Below are positions 8,204 to 15,895 of a stretch of 26,709 nucleotides of DNA, one piece after another (the first letter of the stretch is position 1; the number at the start of each line of letters is the position of its first letter). The position numbers and the translations under genes were made by a program. Origin of the DNA: Bacteroidales bacterium. GTDB lineage: Bacteria > Bacteroidota > Bacteroidia > Bacteroidales > UBA10428. Under the pieces are notes generated by a model. It did not search any database. It was given only the letters and a program-made list of their open reading frames with translations, and was not told the origin of the DNA. The stretch spans positions 1-26,709 of the forward strand of contig DAOUOU010000008.1 in assembly GCA_030626465.1 (NCBI GenBank), written 5' to 3'.

Positions 8204-9919
8204 TTAATTATCGGTTTTAATATCCTTAATATTCAATTGGATTGTTGTCTCGCCTCTGAAGTGATTTTCGGTGATTGTATAGGCAATATCGAAGGTATTC
8301 CCTCCTGTTATTTTCTTATACTTATCTCCCTGCCCAAATGCTATCGCAGGAATGTCATCAAAGGGATTTTCTTCCTGTATAAGGTTCAGTTTAAGGTGGT
8401 CACCTCCTGCTCCCACGCGTCGCCCCTGACCGTTATCAGCAGCATTTTCTGAGAAAAAGACCGGGTTCATATTACCCGGGCCAAAGGGTTCAAACTGCTT
8501 TAGAATTCTGTAGAACTTGGGCGTTATATCTCCAAAATTCAACTCGGCATCAATATCAATTTGCGGCACGAGTTGCTCGGGAGTAATACGCTCACGCACA
8601 ATTTCTTCAAATCGTTCGCGAAGTTTTGGTAAGTTTTCCATTTTAAGTGTTAAGCCGGCTGCATACATATGGCCTCCAAAGCTTTCGAGCAGATCACTGC
8701 AATCATTGATTGCTTCATAAAGATCAAAACCATCTACACTGCGTGCCGATCCGGTGGCATACCCATTCGATTCGGTGAGAACAATGGTAGGCTTGTAATA
8801 GGTTTCAATCAATCGCGAAGCAACAATACCAACTACTCCTTTGTGCCATTCGCGATTAAACAAAACGTTTGAGTACTTGTACTGTTTGCTATATTGTTTT
8901 ATTTCCTTAATTGCTTCTTCCGTAATGTTCTTATCAATATTTCTTCGGTTTTGATTGTGAGCATCGATCTTATCGCATAGTACAGAGGCTTCTTCAGGAT
9001 TGCCCGATATCAGAAGGTCGACAGCCTGTTTGCCTGATTCCATTCTTCCTGCAGCATTTATTCTGGGACCAATTCGAAACACAATATCATCTACTGTCAG
9101 TGGCCGGTCATCAATACCGGCAACACACTTGATCGCTTTTAAACCTATACACGGATTTTCTTCAAGCTTTTTCAGTCCATAATAGGTAAGTATTCTGTTT
9201 TCTCCGGTAATTAATACAATGTCTGAAGCAATACTAACAGCCACAAGGTCAATGTAATTTAGAAGCTCATCGAAAGCTATTTTGCGACGAATAGAAAAGG
9301 CTTGTAATAATTTGAAGCCTACACCACAGCCGGATAGTTCTTTATATGGATAGCGACAATCAGACCGTTTTGGGTCGAGAACAGCTTCTGCATTCGGGAG
9401 TTTTTCACCTGGTGTATGATGATCGCAAATAATAAAATCTATGCCTTTCTTTTTAGCATAGTCTATTTTTTCAACTGCCTTAATTCCGCAATCGAGGGCA
9501 ATAATGAGTGTAACTTTATGTTCTGAGGCATAATCTATACCTTTGGATGAGATACCATATCCCTCCGAGTATCTGTCGGGGATATAATAATCTATATTCT
9601 CATATCTCCTGCGAAGAAATGAATAAGTGAGTGCCACCGAAGTAGTCCCATCCACATCATAATCGCCATAGATAAGTATATGCTCACCTTTATCAATTGC
9701 TTTTTCAAGACGATTGATTGCGATGTCCATATCCTTCATAAGGAAAGGATCATGAAGATTTTCAAGCCGGGGACTGAAGAAATCTCTGGATTCTTCCAAA
9801 GAAGAGATACTACGTTGTACCAGCAAATTGGCAAGGACATGACTTATGTTCAAGTCGTATACCAGTTTGTCAATATCGGCACGAGTACCTTTCTCTTTTA
9901 TTTTCCAGTATTTTTTCAT
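8204..9919 (-). CDS. recJ: Single-stranded-DNA-specific 5'-3' exonuclease RecJ
   Basis: RecJ degrades single-stranded DNA 5' to 3' in recombination and mismatch/base-excision repair in the cytoplasm. The 571-residue length is normal. Metal-binding motifs of the DHH family are all present: YGDYDVDG at 84-91, LDCG near 142-145 and DHH at 166-168. The DHHA1 domain carries FGGHMYAAG with GGH at 415-417, and an OB-like region follows (FEPFGPGNMNPVFF) before the C-terminus. It is the last gene of the minus-strand lipA-lipB-recJ series, 84 bp after lipB, and has its own candidate -7 element at 9981-9988. It converges on the HIT gene across 105 bp with no clear terminator. Confidence 0.96.
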   Translation of the reverse strand: MKKYWKIKEKGTRADIDKLVYDLNISHVLANLLVQRSISSLEESRDFFSPRLENLHDPFLMKDMDIAINRLEKAIDKGEHILIYGDYDVDGTTSVALTYSFLRRRYENIDYYIPDRYSEGYGISSKGIDYASEHKVTLIIALDCGIKAVEKIDYAKKKGIDFIICDHHTPGEKLPNAEAVLDPKRSDCRYPYKELSGCGVGFKLLQAFSIRRKIAFDELLNYIDLVAVSIASDIVLITGENRILTYYGLKKLEENPCIGLKAIKCVAGIDDRPLTVDDIVFRIGPRINAAGRMESGKQAVDLLISGNPEEASVLCDKIDAHNQNRRNIDKNITEEAIKEIKQYSKQYKYSNVLFNREWHKGVVGIVASRLIETYYKPTIVLTESNGYATGSARSVDGFDLYEAINDCSDLLESFGGHMYAAGLTLKMENLPKLRERFEEIVRERITPEQLVPQIDIDAELNFGDITPKFYRILKQFEPFGPGNMNPVFFSENAADNGQGRRVGAGGDHLKLNLIQEENPFDDIPAIAFGQGDKYKKITGGNTFDIAYTITENHFRGETTIQLNIKDIKTDN

Positions 9920-9980
9920 AGTTGCCTTCTTCAGTCCGGTAGGTAAATGGATTCTGATGAGTAAACCTTCTTGCAGGTGA

Positions 9981-9988
9981 CAAATGTA
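9981..9988 (-). promoter_or_regulatory. Candidate -7 promoter element of recJ
   Basis: On the minus strand this reads TACATTTG, an exact match to the Bacteroidota TAnnTTTG element, about 60 bases before the recJ ATG. No good -33 TTTG is visible 19-21 bases upstream, so the call rests on one element. Confidence 0.4.
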
Positions 9989-10003
9989 GTAAAAAAATGA
10001 AGC

Positions 10004-10726
10004 TTATTTTCGGATTATTTCAGAATCTGGTTGAGATTTATTCGTTCTGATTTCAAAAGAAAAAATATTCCTGAAATTCTTTTTCAATTTGATTTTTATT
10101 TCATTTAAATCGATCTCTTTGCCCCGTTCACATTGTATAGAGGTAATGCCCTTGTCCTGAAAACCACACGGATTTATATAGGAAAAATAGTTGAGATCAG
10201 TATTTACATTCAATGCAAAACCATGCATTGTAACTGCTTTACTTACCCGAACTCCTATGGCACAAATCTTCCGCACGTCCGGCATGTCTGCATTCAACCA
10301 AACTCCTGTCGCCCCTTTAAGTCGTGTTGACTGAATATCTAGATCAGAGAGAGTCATGATTATAGCTTCTTCAATACATTGTATATATCCTTTTACTCCT
10401 AATTTCATCTTTTCCAGATCAAGTATAGGGTAGCCAACAATTTGACCCGGACCGTGATAGGTTATATCACCACCTCTGTTACTCCGGTAATATGTTGCAT
10501 TGATTTTCGCAAGAAAATTTTCGTCGATTAGCAGATTGTTTGTCTGGCCACTCTTACCCAGTGTATATACATGAGGATGCTCACAAAATATCAGAGAACC
10601 AAAATACTCAGAAAATAATTTACTGTTGCGCCGCTCTAATACCGTTGCATGAGTCTTTTCCTGAAAATCCCATGCAATTTTATATTCTTGCATTCCTAAA
10701 TCAATACAATCGATCCATTTTGGCAT
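10004..10726 (-). CDS. lipB: Octanoyl-[ACP]:protein octanoyltransferase LipB
   Basis: LipB transfers the octanoyl group from acyl carrier protein to a lysine of lipoyl-dependent proteins (E2 subunits, GcvH), the first step of de novo lipoylation in the cytoplasm. The family signature RGGDITYHGPGQ is at residues 84-95. The catalytic Lys in RKICAIG is Lys153, HGFALNV follows, and the acyl-accepting Cys is Cys187 in INPCGF. At 240 residues it is of normal length, with a short polar C-terminal tail. It lies 5 bp downstream of lipA on the same strand, so the pair should be co-transcribed, and LipA then inserts sulfur into the octanoyl chain LipB attaches. Confidence 0.96.
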   Translation of the reverse strand: MPKWIDCIDLGMQEYKIAWDFQEKTHATVLERRNSKLFSEYFGSLIFCEHPHVYTLGKSGQTNNLLIDENFLAKINATYYRSNRGGDITYHGPGQIVGYPILDLEKMKLGVKGYIQCIEEAIIMTLSDLDIQSTRLKGATGVWLNADMPDVRKICAIGVRVSKAVTMHGFALNVNTDLNYFSYINPCGFQDKGITSIQCERGKEIDLNEIKIKLKKNFRNIFSFEIRTNKSQPDSEIIRK

Positions 10727-10731
10727 GTTAC

Positions 10732-11592
10732 TCAGGCATTAATGTGCTTTTCAGCGTGGTATGAAGATCTGACCTGCGGACCACTTTCCACATAACTGAA
10801 TCCCATTTTCAGACCTGTTTCCCTGAGCCTTTTGAACACATCAGGGTGTATATATTCTATAACTCTGTAATGTTTTAAAGAAGGTTGCAAATATTGTCCG
10901 ATTGTAAATACTCTGACACCGATGTTCAGTAAATCGCCCATGGCTTCCATAACCTCTTCTTCAGTTTCTCCCAAACCCAGCATTAAACCGGATTTCGTAA
11001 TCACACCGGAATTTGCCAGGTATTTTAATAATTCAAGACTATGTTCATAACGAGACATGGCCCTTACAGCCGGAGTTAATCGTTTAACAGTTTCTATGTT
11101 GTGTGAAATCACTTCCGGTTTCTCAGATATAATAAGATCAAGTGCACGATTACCTCTTTGAAAATCAGGGATCAATATTTCCATTGTTACTCCCGGATTC
11201 AGATCTTTGATAGTACGAATTGTTGTTGCCCAGAACTGTGTCCCACCATCGGGAAGCTCATCACGTGCAACAGAGGTAATAACAGCATGTTTCAGTTCAA
11301 GTGATCTTATTGTCTCTGCCAGTCGCATGGGCTCTTCCCAGTCAACCGGATCAGGTTTCATTGTGTACACCTGACAAAATTTACAATTTCGTGTACACTT
11401 TTCACCGAGGATCATAAATGTTGCAGTACCTGCACTCCAGCACTCTCCTTTATTAGGACAATTACCACTGACACAAATAGTATTCAGTTTTTGCCGTGTT
11501 ATCAGATTTTTTACTCTTGAGTAATCTTCACCCTTTGGCAATGGCACCTTCATCCAATACGGCAGCCTCACGCGTTCTTCCTTTGTCTTCAT
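10732..11592 (-). CDS. lipA: Lipoyl synthase LipA (radical SAM)
   Basis: LipA inserts two sulfur atoms into protein-bound octanoyl groups using two [4Fe-4S] clusters. The auxiliary-cluster cysteines are Cys40, Cys45 and Cys51 (ICVSGNCPNKGECWS), the radical-SAM cysteines are Cys66, Cys70 and Cys73 (CTRNCKFC), and the C-terminal RSSYHAE supplies the serine ligand of the auxiliary cluster. I start it at the ATG ending at 11592 (MKTKEERVRLPYW), giving 286 residues as usual for the family. The frame stays open 45 codons further to 11727, but that extension is hydrophobic/AT-rich, unlike any LipA N-terminus, and contains the likely promoter. First gene of lipA-lipB(-recJ); divergent from lysS. Confidence 0.97.
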   Translation of the reverse strand: MKTKEERVRLPYWMKVPLPKGEDYSRVKNLITRQKLNTICVSGNCPNKGECWSAGTATFMILGEKCTRNCKFCQVYTMKPDPVDWEEPMRLAETIRSLELKHAVITSVARDELPDGGTQFWATTIRTIKDLNPGVTMEILIPDFQRGNRALDLIISEKPEVISHNIETVKRLTPAVRAMSRYEHSLELLKYLANSGVITKSGLMLGLGETEEEVMEAMGDLLNIGVRVFTIGQYLQPSLKHYRVIEYIHPDVFKRLRETGLKMGFSYVESGPQVRSSYHAEKHINA

Positions 11593-11610
11593 ATGTGTAC
11601 CCTTGAAATT

Positions 11611-11618
11611 CAAGACTA
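11611..11618 (-). promoter_or_regulatory. Candidate -7 promoter element of lipA
   Basis: Minus strand reads TAGTCTTG, one mismatch from TAnnTTTG, ending 18 bases before the lipA ATG, a spacing seen at other promoters here. No clear -33 element at the right distance, so weak. Confidence 0.3.
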
Positions 11619-11769
11619 AGTTAGTGAGTTTACAGAATAATCTATTGAGGTAGAAAAGAGTATTTATTAAATATATCAAGAAAAAAGGATATAAATATCT
11701 TAAATAGAGTATCTTTAGGATTCGCATATAAATTTTTCATAGATAAAATGGTTAACAGGCATCTTTTTA

Positions 11770-11799
11770 AGCTATCCTGTAAAGGGGTGGCTTTTTTTT
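11770..11799 (+). terminator. Stand-alone intrinsic terminator-like hairpin before lysS
   Basis: AGCTATCC (11770-11777) can pair over all eight positions (two G-U) with GGGTGGCT (11785-11792) across a 7-base loop, followed by a run of eight T. It reads on the plus strand, yet no plus-strand gene lies upstream; the preceding gene, lipA, is divergent. It may end a small RNA or spurious antisense transcript, or be chance. Confidence 0.45.
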
Positions 11800-11852
11800 C
11801 ATGGTGATAATTGTTTAGGTGTGGCCCTGGTGTATGCTCTGAAGTTAATTTT

Positions 11853-11860
11853 TATCTTTG
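11853..11860 (+). promoter_or_regulatory. -7 promoter element of lysS
   Basis: TATCTTTG is an exact TAnnTTTG match. Transcription would start near 11866, giving a leader of about 20 bases before the ATG at 11886. The -33 region (around 11829) is a poor match. This placement also argues against the longer reading frame that begins at 11811. Confidence 0.6.
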
Positions 11861-11885
11861 CAAAAATTTATTAAGAGTAAAATCT

Positions 11886-13613
11886 ATGAGTCATATTGAA
11901 TTAAGCGAGCAGGAGAAGTTCAGGAGAAGGGCACTGGAAGATATCAAGCAATTGGGAATAGAACCGTTTCCTGCTGCAATGTTTCCTGTTAATGTTACTT
12001 CATCAGAGATCAAAGAAAACTTCAGACTGGAAAAGAACAATTTTCAGGATATATCTATTGCCGGTCGCTTGATGAGTAAACGGATCATGGGAAAAGCATC
12101 CTTTGCTGAATTGCAGGATGAGGAAGGCAGAATACAGTTGTACATTACCCGCGATGATATTTGTCCTGATGAAGATAAGACGCTTTACAACACGGTTTTT
12201 AAAAAGCTTCTGGATATTGGTGATTTTATTGGTGTGAAAGGTTTCGTTTTTATTACCCAGATGGGAGAAATATCAATCCATTGTAAGGAGTTGACTTTAT
12301 TGGCAAAATCCATCAAACCTCTTCCTATTGTAAAGGAAAAAGAGGGTAAAGTCTACGATGCCGTTACAGATCCTGAATTCAGATACAGACAACGATATGT
12401 TGATCTAGTAGTGAATCCTAAGGTACGTGAGGTCTTTAGAAAGCGCACCAGGATCATTGACTCGATGCGACAATTATTTAACTCAAGAGGTTACCTTGAG
12501 GTGGAAACCCCTATATTGCAGTCTATTCCCGGCGGAGCAGCTGCCCGGCCCTTCGTCACTCAGCATAATACCCTGGGTATATCTCTCTATTTAAGAATTG
12601 CCAATGAATTGTATTTGAAACGATTAATCGTAGGAGGATTTGATGGTGTGTATGAGTTCTCAAAGGATTTTCGTAACGAAGGCATGGATCGTTCACATAA
12701 TCCGGAATTTACAGTTATGGAGATCTATGTGGCTTATAAAGATTACAACTGGATGATGGACTTTACCGAAGAAATATTTGAAAAAGTTACTTTGGATTTG
12801 CATGCTGCTACAAAGGTGCCTTTGGGAGATAAAGAAATTGATTTTAAACGACCTTTTAAGAGGCTTACTATGATCGATGCCATTAAAAAGTACACAGGTA
12901 TTGATATTACTGGGATGGATGAAAAACAATTACGAAAGGCATGCAAAGATTTAACTATTGAAGTGGATGAAACAATGGGCAAAGGAAAGATCATTGATGA
13001 AATTTTTAGTGAAAAAGTGGAGGATCATTTGGTCCAGCCAACATTCGTCACTGACTATCCTCTTGAAATGTCACCATTGTGTAAAAAGCACAGATCCAAC
13101 CCCGAACTTACCGAGCGATTTGAATTGATTGTAAATGGACAGGAGCTGTGCAATGCTTATTCTGAGTTGAATGATCCGATCGACCAGTTGGAGCGTTTTC
13201 AGGAGCAGTTGAAACTATCTGAAAAAGGTGATGACGAAGCCATGTATATCGATTATGATTTTATACGAGCTCTTGAATACGGCATGCCTCCTACCTCGGG
13301 GATGGGTATAGGCATAGACAGATTGACTATGATCTTGACCAACCAGTCGAGTATACAGGATGTTCTTTTCTTTCCTCAGATGCGGCCTGAGAAAAAAGAA
13401 ACTTCAGATAGTAAAAAAGCATATGCAGAAGCCGGGATACCGGAAGAATGGGTTGAACCCTTACAGAAATTAGGCTATAAAACACTTGAATCTTTAAAAA
13501 AAGTTGAAAAGCATACAAGACTGCATCAGGAAATTTGCGGTTTCAATAAAAAAAATAAACTGGGATTAAAGAATCCCTCGCAAGATGAGGTAAAGAAATG
13601 GATATCCCGGTAA
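11886..13613 (+). CDS. lysS: Lysyl-tRNA synthetase (class II)
   Basis: Charges tRNA-Lys with lysine in the cytoplasm. From ATG at 11886 (MSHIELSEQEKFRRRAL) it has 575 residues: an N-terminal OB-fold anticodon domain (about 60-150, SIAGRLMSKRIMGKASFAEL), then the class II core with motif 1 near VETPILQSIPGGAAARPF, motif 2 FRNEGMDRSHNPEFT and motif 3 GMGIGIDRL at 472-480. The core ends around residue 501 (LFFPQMRPEK). A further ~74 residues (EEWVEPLQKLGYKTLESL...) form a charged helical extension absent from the ~500-residue E. coli enzyme and, to my knowledge, typical of Bacteroidota LysS. The frame extends upstream to 11811, but that part covers the promoter. Followed by a hairpin-rich GC island. 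Confidence 0.97.
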   Translation: MSHIELSEQEKFRRRALEDIKQLGIEPFPAAMFPVNVTSSEIKENFRLEKNNFQDISIAGRLMSKRIMGKASFAELQDEEGRIQLYITRDDICPDEDKTLYNTVFKKLLDIGDFIGVKGFVFITQMGEISIHCKELTLLAKSIKPLPIVKEKEGKVYDAVTDPEFRYRQRYVDLVVNPKVREVFRKRTRIIDSMRQLFNSRGYLEVETPILQSIPGGAAARPFVTQHNTLGISLYLRIANELYLKRLIVGGFDGVYEFSKDFRNEGMDRSHNPEFTVMEIYVAYKDYNWMMDFTEEIFEKVTLDLHAATKVPLGDKEIDFKRPFKRLTMIDAIKKYTGIDITGMDEKQLRKACKDLTIEVDETMGKGKIIDEIFSEKVEDHLVQPTFVTDYPLEMSPLCKKHRSNPELTERFELIVNGQELCNAYSELNDPIDQLERFQEQLKLSEKGDDEAMYIDYDFIRALEYGMPPTSGMGIGIDRLTMILTNQSSIQDVLFFPQMRPEKKETSDSKKAYAEAGIPEEWVEPLQKLGYKTLESLKKVEKHTRLHQEICGFNKKNKLGLKNPSQDEVKKWISR

Positions 13614-13620
13614 TTTTTAA

Positions 13621-13720
13621 TTGGCTTCGCCGACCGCGTTCGCATAAAGCTTTAGCGGTTGCGAAGCTTCTCCTTCGTAATTTTACTATGGAGAAGGAGC
13701 TCCGCTGCGCTCCGGTTTTT
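13621..13720. repeat. GC-rich intergenic hairpin cluster, possible REP-like repeat or lysS 3' end
   Basis: Several nested inverted repeats in ~100 bases: GCTTCGC (13624-13630) with GCGAAGC (13661-13667), extended by ACCGC (13633-13637) with GCGGT (13655-13659) around a palindromic TAAAGCTTTA (13645-13654); CTTCTCC (13667-13673) with GGAGAAG (13690-13696); and GGAGC (13696-13700) with GCTCC (13709-13713), followed by GGTTTTTC. It is markedly richer in GC than its flanks. The last hairpin plus T-run could terminate lysS; the whole resembles dispersed intergenic palindromes, but only one copy is visible here. Confidence 0.5.
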
Positions 13721-13882
13721 CATTTTATGAATCCGTTCAATCACCTTACTCAAAGCAAAATCCAATAGCAAAGTATGCATTTTTAATACTACAACTAATT
13801 CATTACAAAACTATTGGAGTTCTGATTAATTTTTCGTACATTAGACCCAGCTAAATTTAAGTTATTGATTGATTGACACCCG

Positions 13883-13921
13883 GAGGCAGGAACATTTCGA
13901 ATTCCTGCCTCACTTTTTTTT
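13883..13921 (+). terminator. Strong intrinsic terminator upstream of parE
   Basis: GAGGCAGGAA (13883-13892) pairs perfectly over 10 bp with TTCCTGCCTC (13902-13911), with a 9-base loop, then two bases and eight T (13914-13921). It lies 270 bp after the lysS stop and ~90 bp before the parE promoter element, with no gene in between. It could end a long lysS transcript or an unannotated small RNA starting in 13730-13870. Confidence 0.75.
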
Positions 13922-14010
13922 CACACCCTAAGTCATTAACTGACATATCAACAGCCTTACCTGTTAATCAAGGGTTGATAAACAAATTCATCATCCAACT
14001 TCTTATTCTC

Positions 14011-14018
14011 TATATTTG
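14011..14018 (+). promoter_or_regulatory. -7 promoter element of parE
   Basis: TATATTTG exactly matches TAnnTTTG and ends 11 bases before the first ATG (14030), so the predicted leader is only about 6-12 bases. No good -33 match (TTCA at 13987). Confidence 0.55.
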
Positions 14019-14029
14019 TCGCAAAGCCA

Positions 14030-15877
14030 ATGATTATGTCGGTAGCAAACTATTCTGAGGATACGATTCGAACATTAGACTGGAGAGAACACATTCGTCG
14101 GAGACCCGGAATGTATATCGGGAAATTAGGTGACGGTTCTTCAAAGGACGATGGCATTTATATACTGCTAAAAGAAGTATTGGACAACTCTGTTGATGAA
14201 TATATGATGGGATTCGGTAAAGAAATTGAGATAACAATCAATGAGAACATGGTGAGTGTTCGCGATTTTGGACGAGGCATACCTTTAGGCAAACTAAAAG
14301 ATGTAGCCTCAAAAATGAATACCGGAGCCAAATATGATTCTAAAGTTTTTAAAAAAACAGTTGGCTTGAATGGTGTAGGTATTAAAGCTGTGAATGCATT
14401 GTCTGCCCGTTTTGACATAAAGGCTTATCGTGATGGTATTGTGAAGGCAGTGTATTTCTCAGAGGGAAATATATTAAATGAATCGGATGAAGAAAAGACC
14501 AGTGAAAAAAATGGAACTCTGGTTCAATTTATACCTGATGGTCAGTTATTTGGCAATTACCGTTTTATTGAAGATTATGTTGAATCCCTTGTGCGTAATA
14601 ACACATATCTGAATGCAGGTCTGGTTATAAAGCTAAATGGTGAAAAATATGTTTCTAAAAATGGCCTGCTGGATTTGCTCGAGGAGAATATTGGCACTGA
14701 AGGTCTCTATCCAATTATGCATCTCAAAAATGGAGATATGGAAGTTGCTATGACACATGGCAATCAGTATGGAGAAACTTATTACACCTTTGTGAACGGT
14801 CAGAACACTACTCAAGGTGGTACTCACCTTCAGGCTTTTCGTGAGGCGTATGTGAAAATGATACGCGAGTTTTTCAGTAAGAACTTTGATTCCTCCGATA
14901 TAAAGGCTTCTATAATGGCGGCTGTGAGCGTTAAGATTGAAGAGCCGGTATTCGAGTCACAAACAAAAACAAAACTTGGATCTAAGGATATTGGTCCAAA
15001 TGGACCTTCTGTTTCCAGGTATATCAATGATTTTGTTAAAAAACATCTTGATGATTACCTGCACAAGCATCCTGATGTTGCGGATGCAATCTACAGGAAG
15101 ATCATAGAAGCAGAAAAAGAAAGGAAAGCAATCTCGGGAATTCAAAAGCTGGCCCGTGAGAGAGCAAAGAAAGTTAGTCTGCACAACAAGAAACTCAGAG
15201 ATTGCAAGATTCATTTAAACTCAAACGATGAGCGCAGACTTGAAACTACTATTTTTATTACGGAAGGAGACTCTGCGAGCGGATCAATTACCAAATCCAG
15301 AGATGTAAGTACACAGGCTGTTTTCAGCCTGAAAGGGAAGCCGCTTAATTCATACGGACTTACAAAGAAAATTGTATACGAAAACGAAGAGTTCAATCTG
15401 CTTCAGGCAGCTCTTAACATTGAGGAAGAAATTGATAATCTCCGTTACCATAATGTTGTTATTGCTACAGATGCAGATGTTGATGGAATGCATATCCGAT
15501 TACTCCTGTTAACATTTTTTCTTCAGTTTTTTCCCGAGCTTGTAAGAAGAGGACATGTTTATATATTGCAAACTCCTCTGTTCAGGGTAAGAAACAAAAA
15601 GAGAACCATATATTGTTACAGCGAAGAGGAGAAAGTTGAAGCCATAAATAAGCTGACAGGTAATCCTGAAATAACACGCTTTAAAGGATTGGGTGAAATT
15701 TCACCTGATGAATTCAAACACTTTATAGGCAAAGACATGCGTATTGAGCCCGTAACTTTGAAAAAAGATGACTCGGTTGGCCAATTGTTGCCTTTTTATA
15801 TGGGAAAAAACACGCCGGAAAGACAGAATTTTATAATTGATAATTTGCGTGTTGAAGAGGACCTGGTTGAAGCATAA
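14030..15877 (+). CDS. parE: DNA topoisomerase IV subunit B (type IIA ATPase subunit)
   Basis: ATPase/TOPRIM subunit of a type IIA topoisomerase that decatenates and relaxes DNA. 615 residues. GHKL ATPase motifs: LLKEVLDNSVDEY, VRDFGRGIPLG and GLNGVGIKAVNALS; the transducer loop QTKTKLGS; TOPRIM ITEGDSASGSI, SLKGKPLNSYG and DADVDGMHIRLL; C-terminal RFKGLGEISPDEF. GDSASGS rather than GDSAGGS and the compact length fit the ParE paralogue of Bacteroidota better than GyrB. Two ATGs are possible (14030 and 14036); the first gives MIMSVANYSED, and the near-leaderless promoter allows either. It is 18 bp upstream of parC, forming a parE-parC operon. GyrB of the same genome should be elsewhere. Confidence 0.95.
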   Translation: MIMSVANYSEDTIRTLDWREHIRRRPGMYIGKLGDGSSKDDGIYILLKEVLDNSVDEYMMGFGKEIEITINENMVSVRDFGRGIPLGKLKDVASKMNTGAKYDSKVFKKTVGLNGVGIKAVNALSARFDIKAYRDGIVKAVYFSEGNILNESDEEKTSEKNGTLVQFIPDGQLFGNYRFIEDYVESLVRNNTYLNAGLVIKLNGEKYVSKNGLLDLLEENIGTEGLYPIMHLKNGDMEVAMTHGNQYGETYYTFVNGQNTTQGGTHLQAFREAYVKMIREFFSKNFDSSDIKASIMAAVSVKIEEPVFESQTKTKLGSKDIGPNGPSVSRYINDFVKKHLDDYLHKHPDVADAIYRKIIEAEKERKAISGIQKLARERAKKVSLHNKKLRDCKIHLNSNDERRLETTIFITEGDSASGSITKSRDVSTQAVFSLKGKPLNSYGLTKKIVYENEEFNLLQAALNIEEEIDNLRYHNVVIATDADVDGMHIRLLLLTFFLQFFPELVRRGHVYILQTPLFRVRNKKRTIYCYSEEEKVEAINKLTGNPEITRFKGLGEISPDEFKHFIGKDMRIEPVTLKKDDSVGQLLPFYMGKNTPERQNFIIDNLRVEEDLVEA

Positions 15878-15895
15878 AAAGATAAAGGATAAGAA

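Larger units (their letters stand above)
13614..14029. other. 416-bp intergenic region between lysS and parE
   Basis: No convincing gene. From the left it holds a GC-rich hairpin cluster (13621-13720), an AT-rich stretch without recognisable signals (about 13725-13870), a strong intrinsic terminator (13883-13921) and the parE promoter (14011-14018). A 61-codon frame at 13873-14058 runs through the terminator and into parE and is not credible. Confidence 0.7.

Noticed and set aside
8150..8452. 100-codon plus-strand frame over the end of recJ
   Set aside because: Lies antisense to a well-supported recJ 3' end and has no family features.
11593..11727. 45-residue N-terminal extension of LipA
   Set aside because: Hydrophobic, AT-rich translation unlike any LipA; it overlaps the likely promoter, and MKTKEERVRLP is the family's normal start.
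11748..11807. 20-codon leader-peptide-like frame (MVNRHLFKLSCKG...) before lysS
   Set aside because: It overlaps the terminator-like hairpin, but has no run of Lys codons or a promoter, so attenuation of lysS cannot be supported.
11811..11885. 25-residue N-terminal extension of LysS
   Set aside because: It contains the exact -7 promoter element at 11853-11860, so it would not be transcribed.
13873..14058. 61-codon frame before parE
   Set aside because: It runs through the strong terminator and overlaps the parE start; no recognisable protein.
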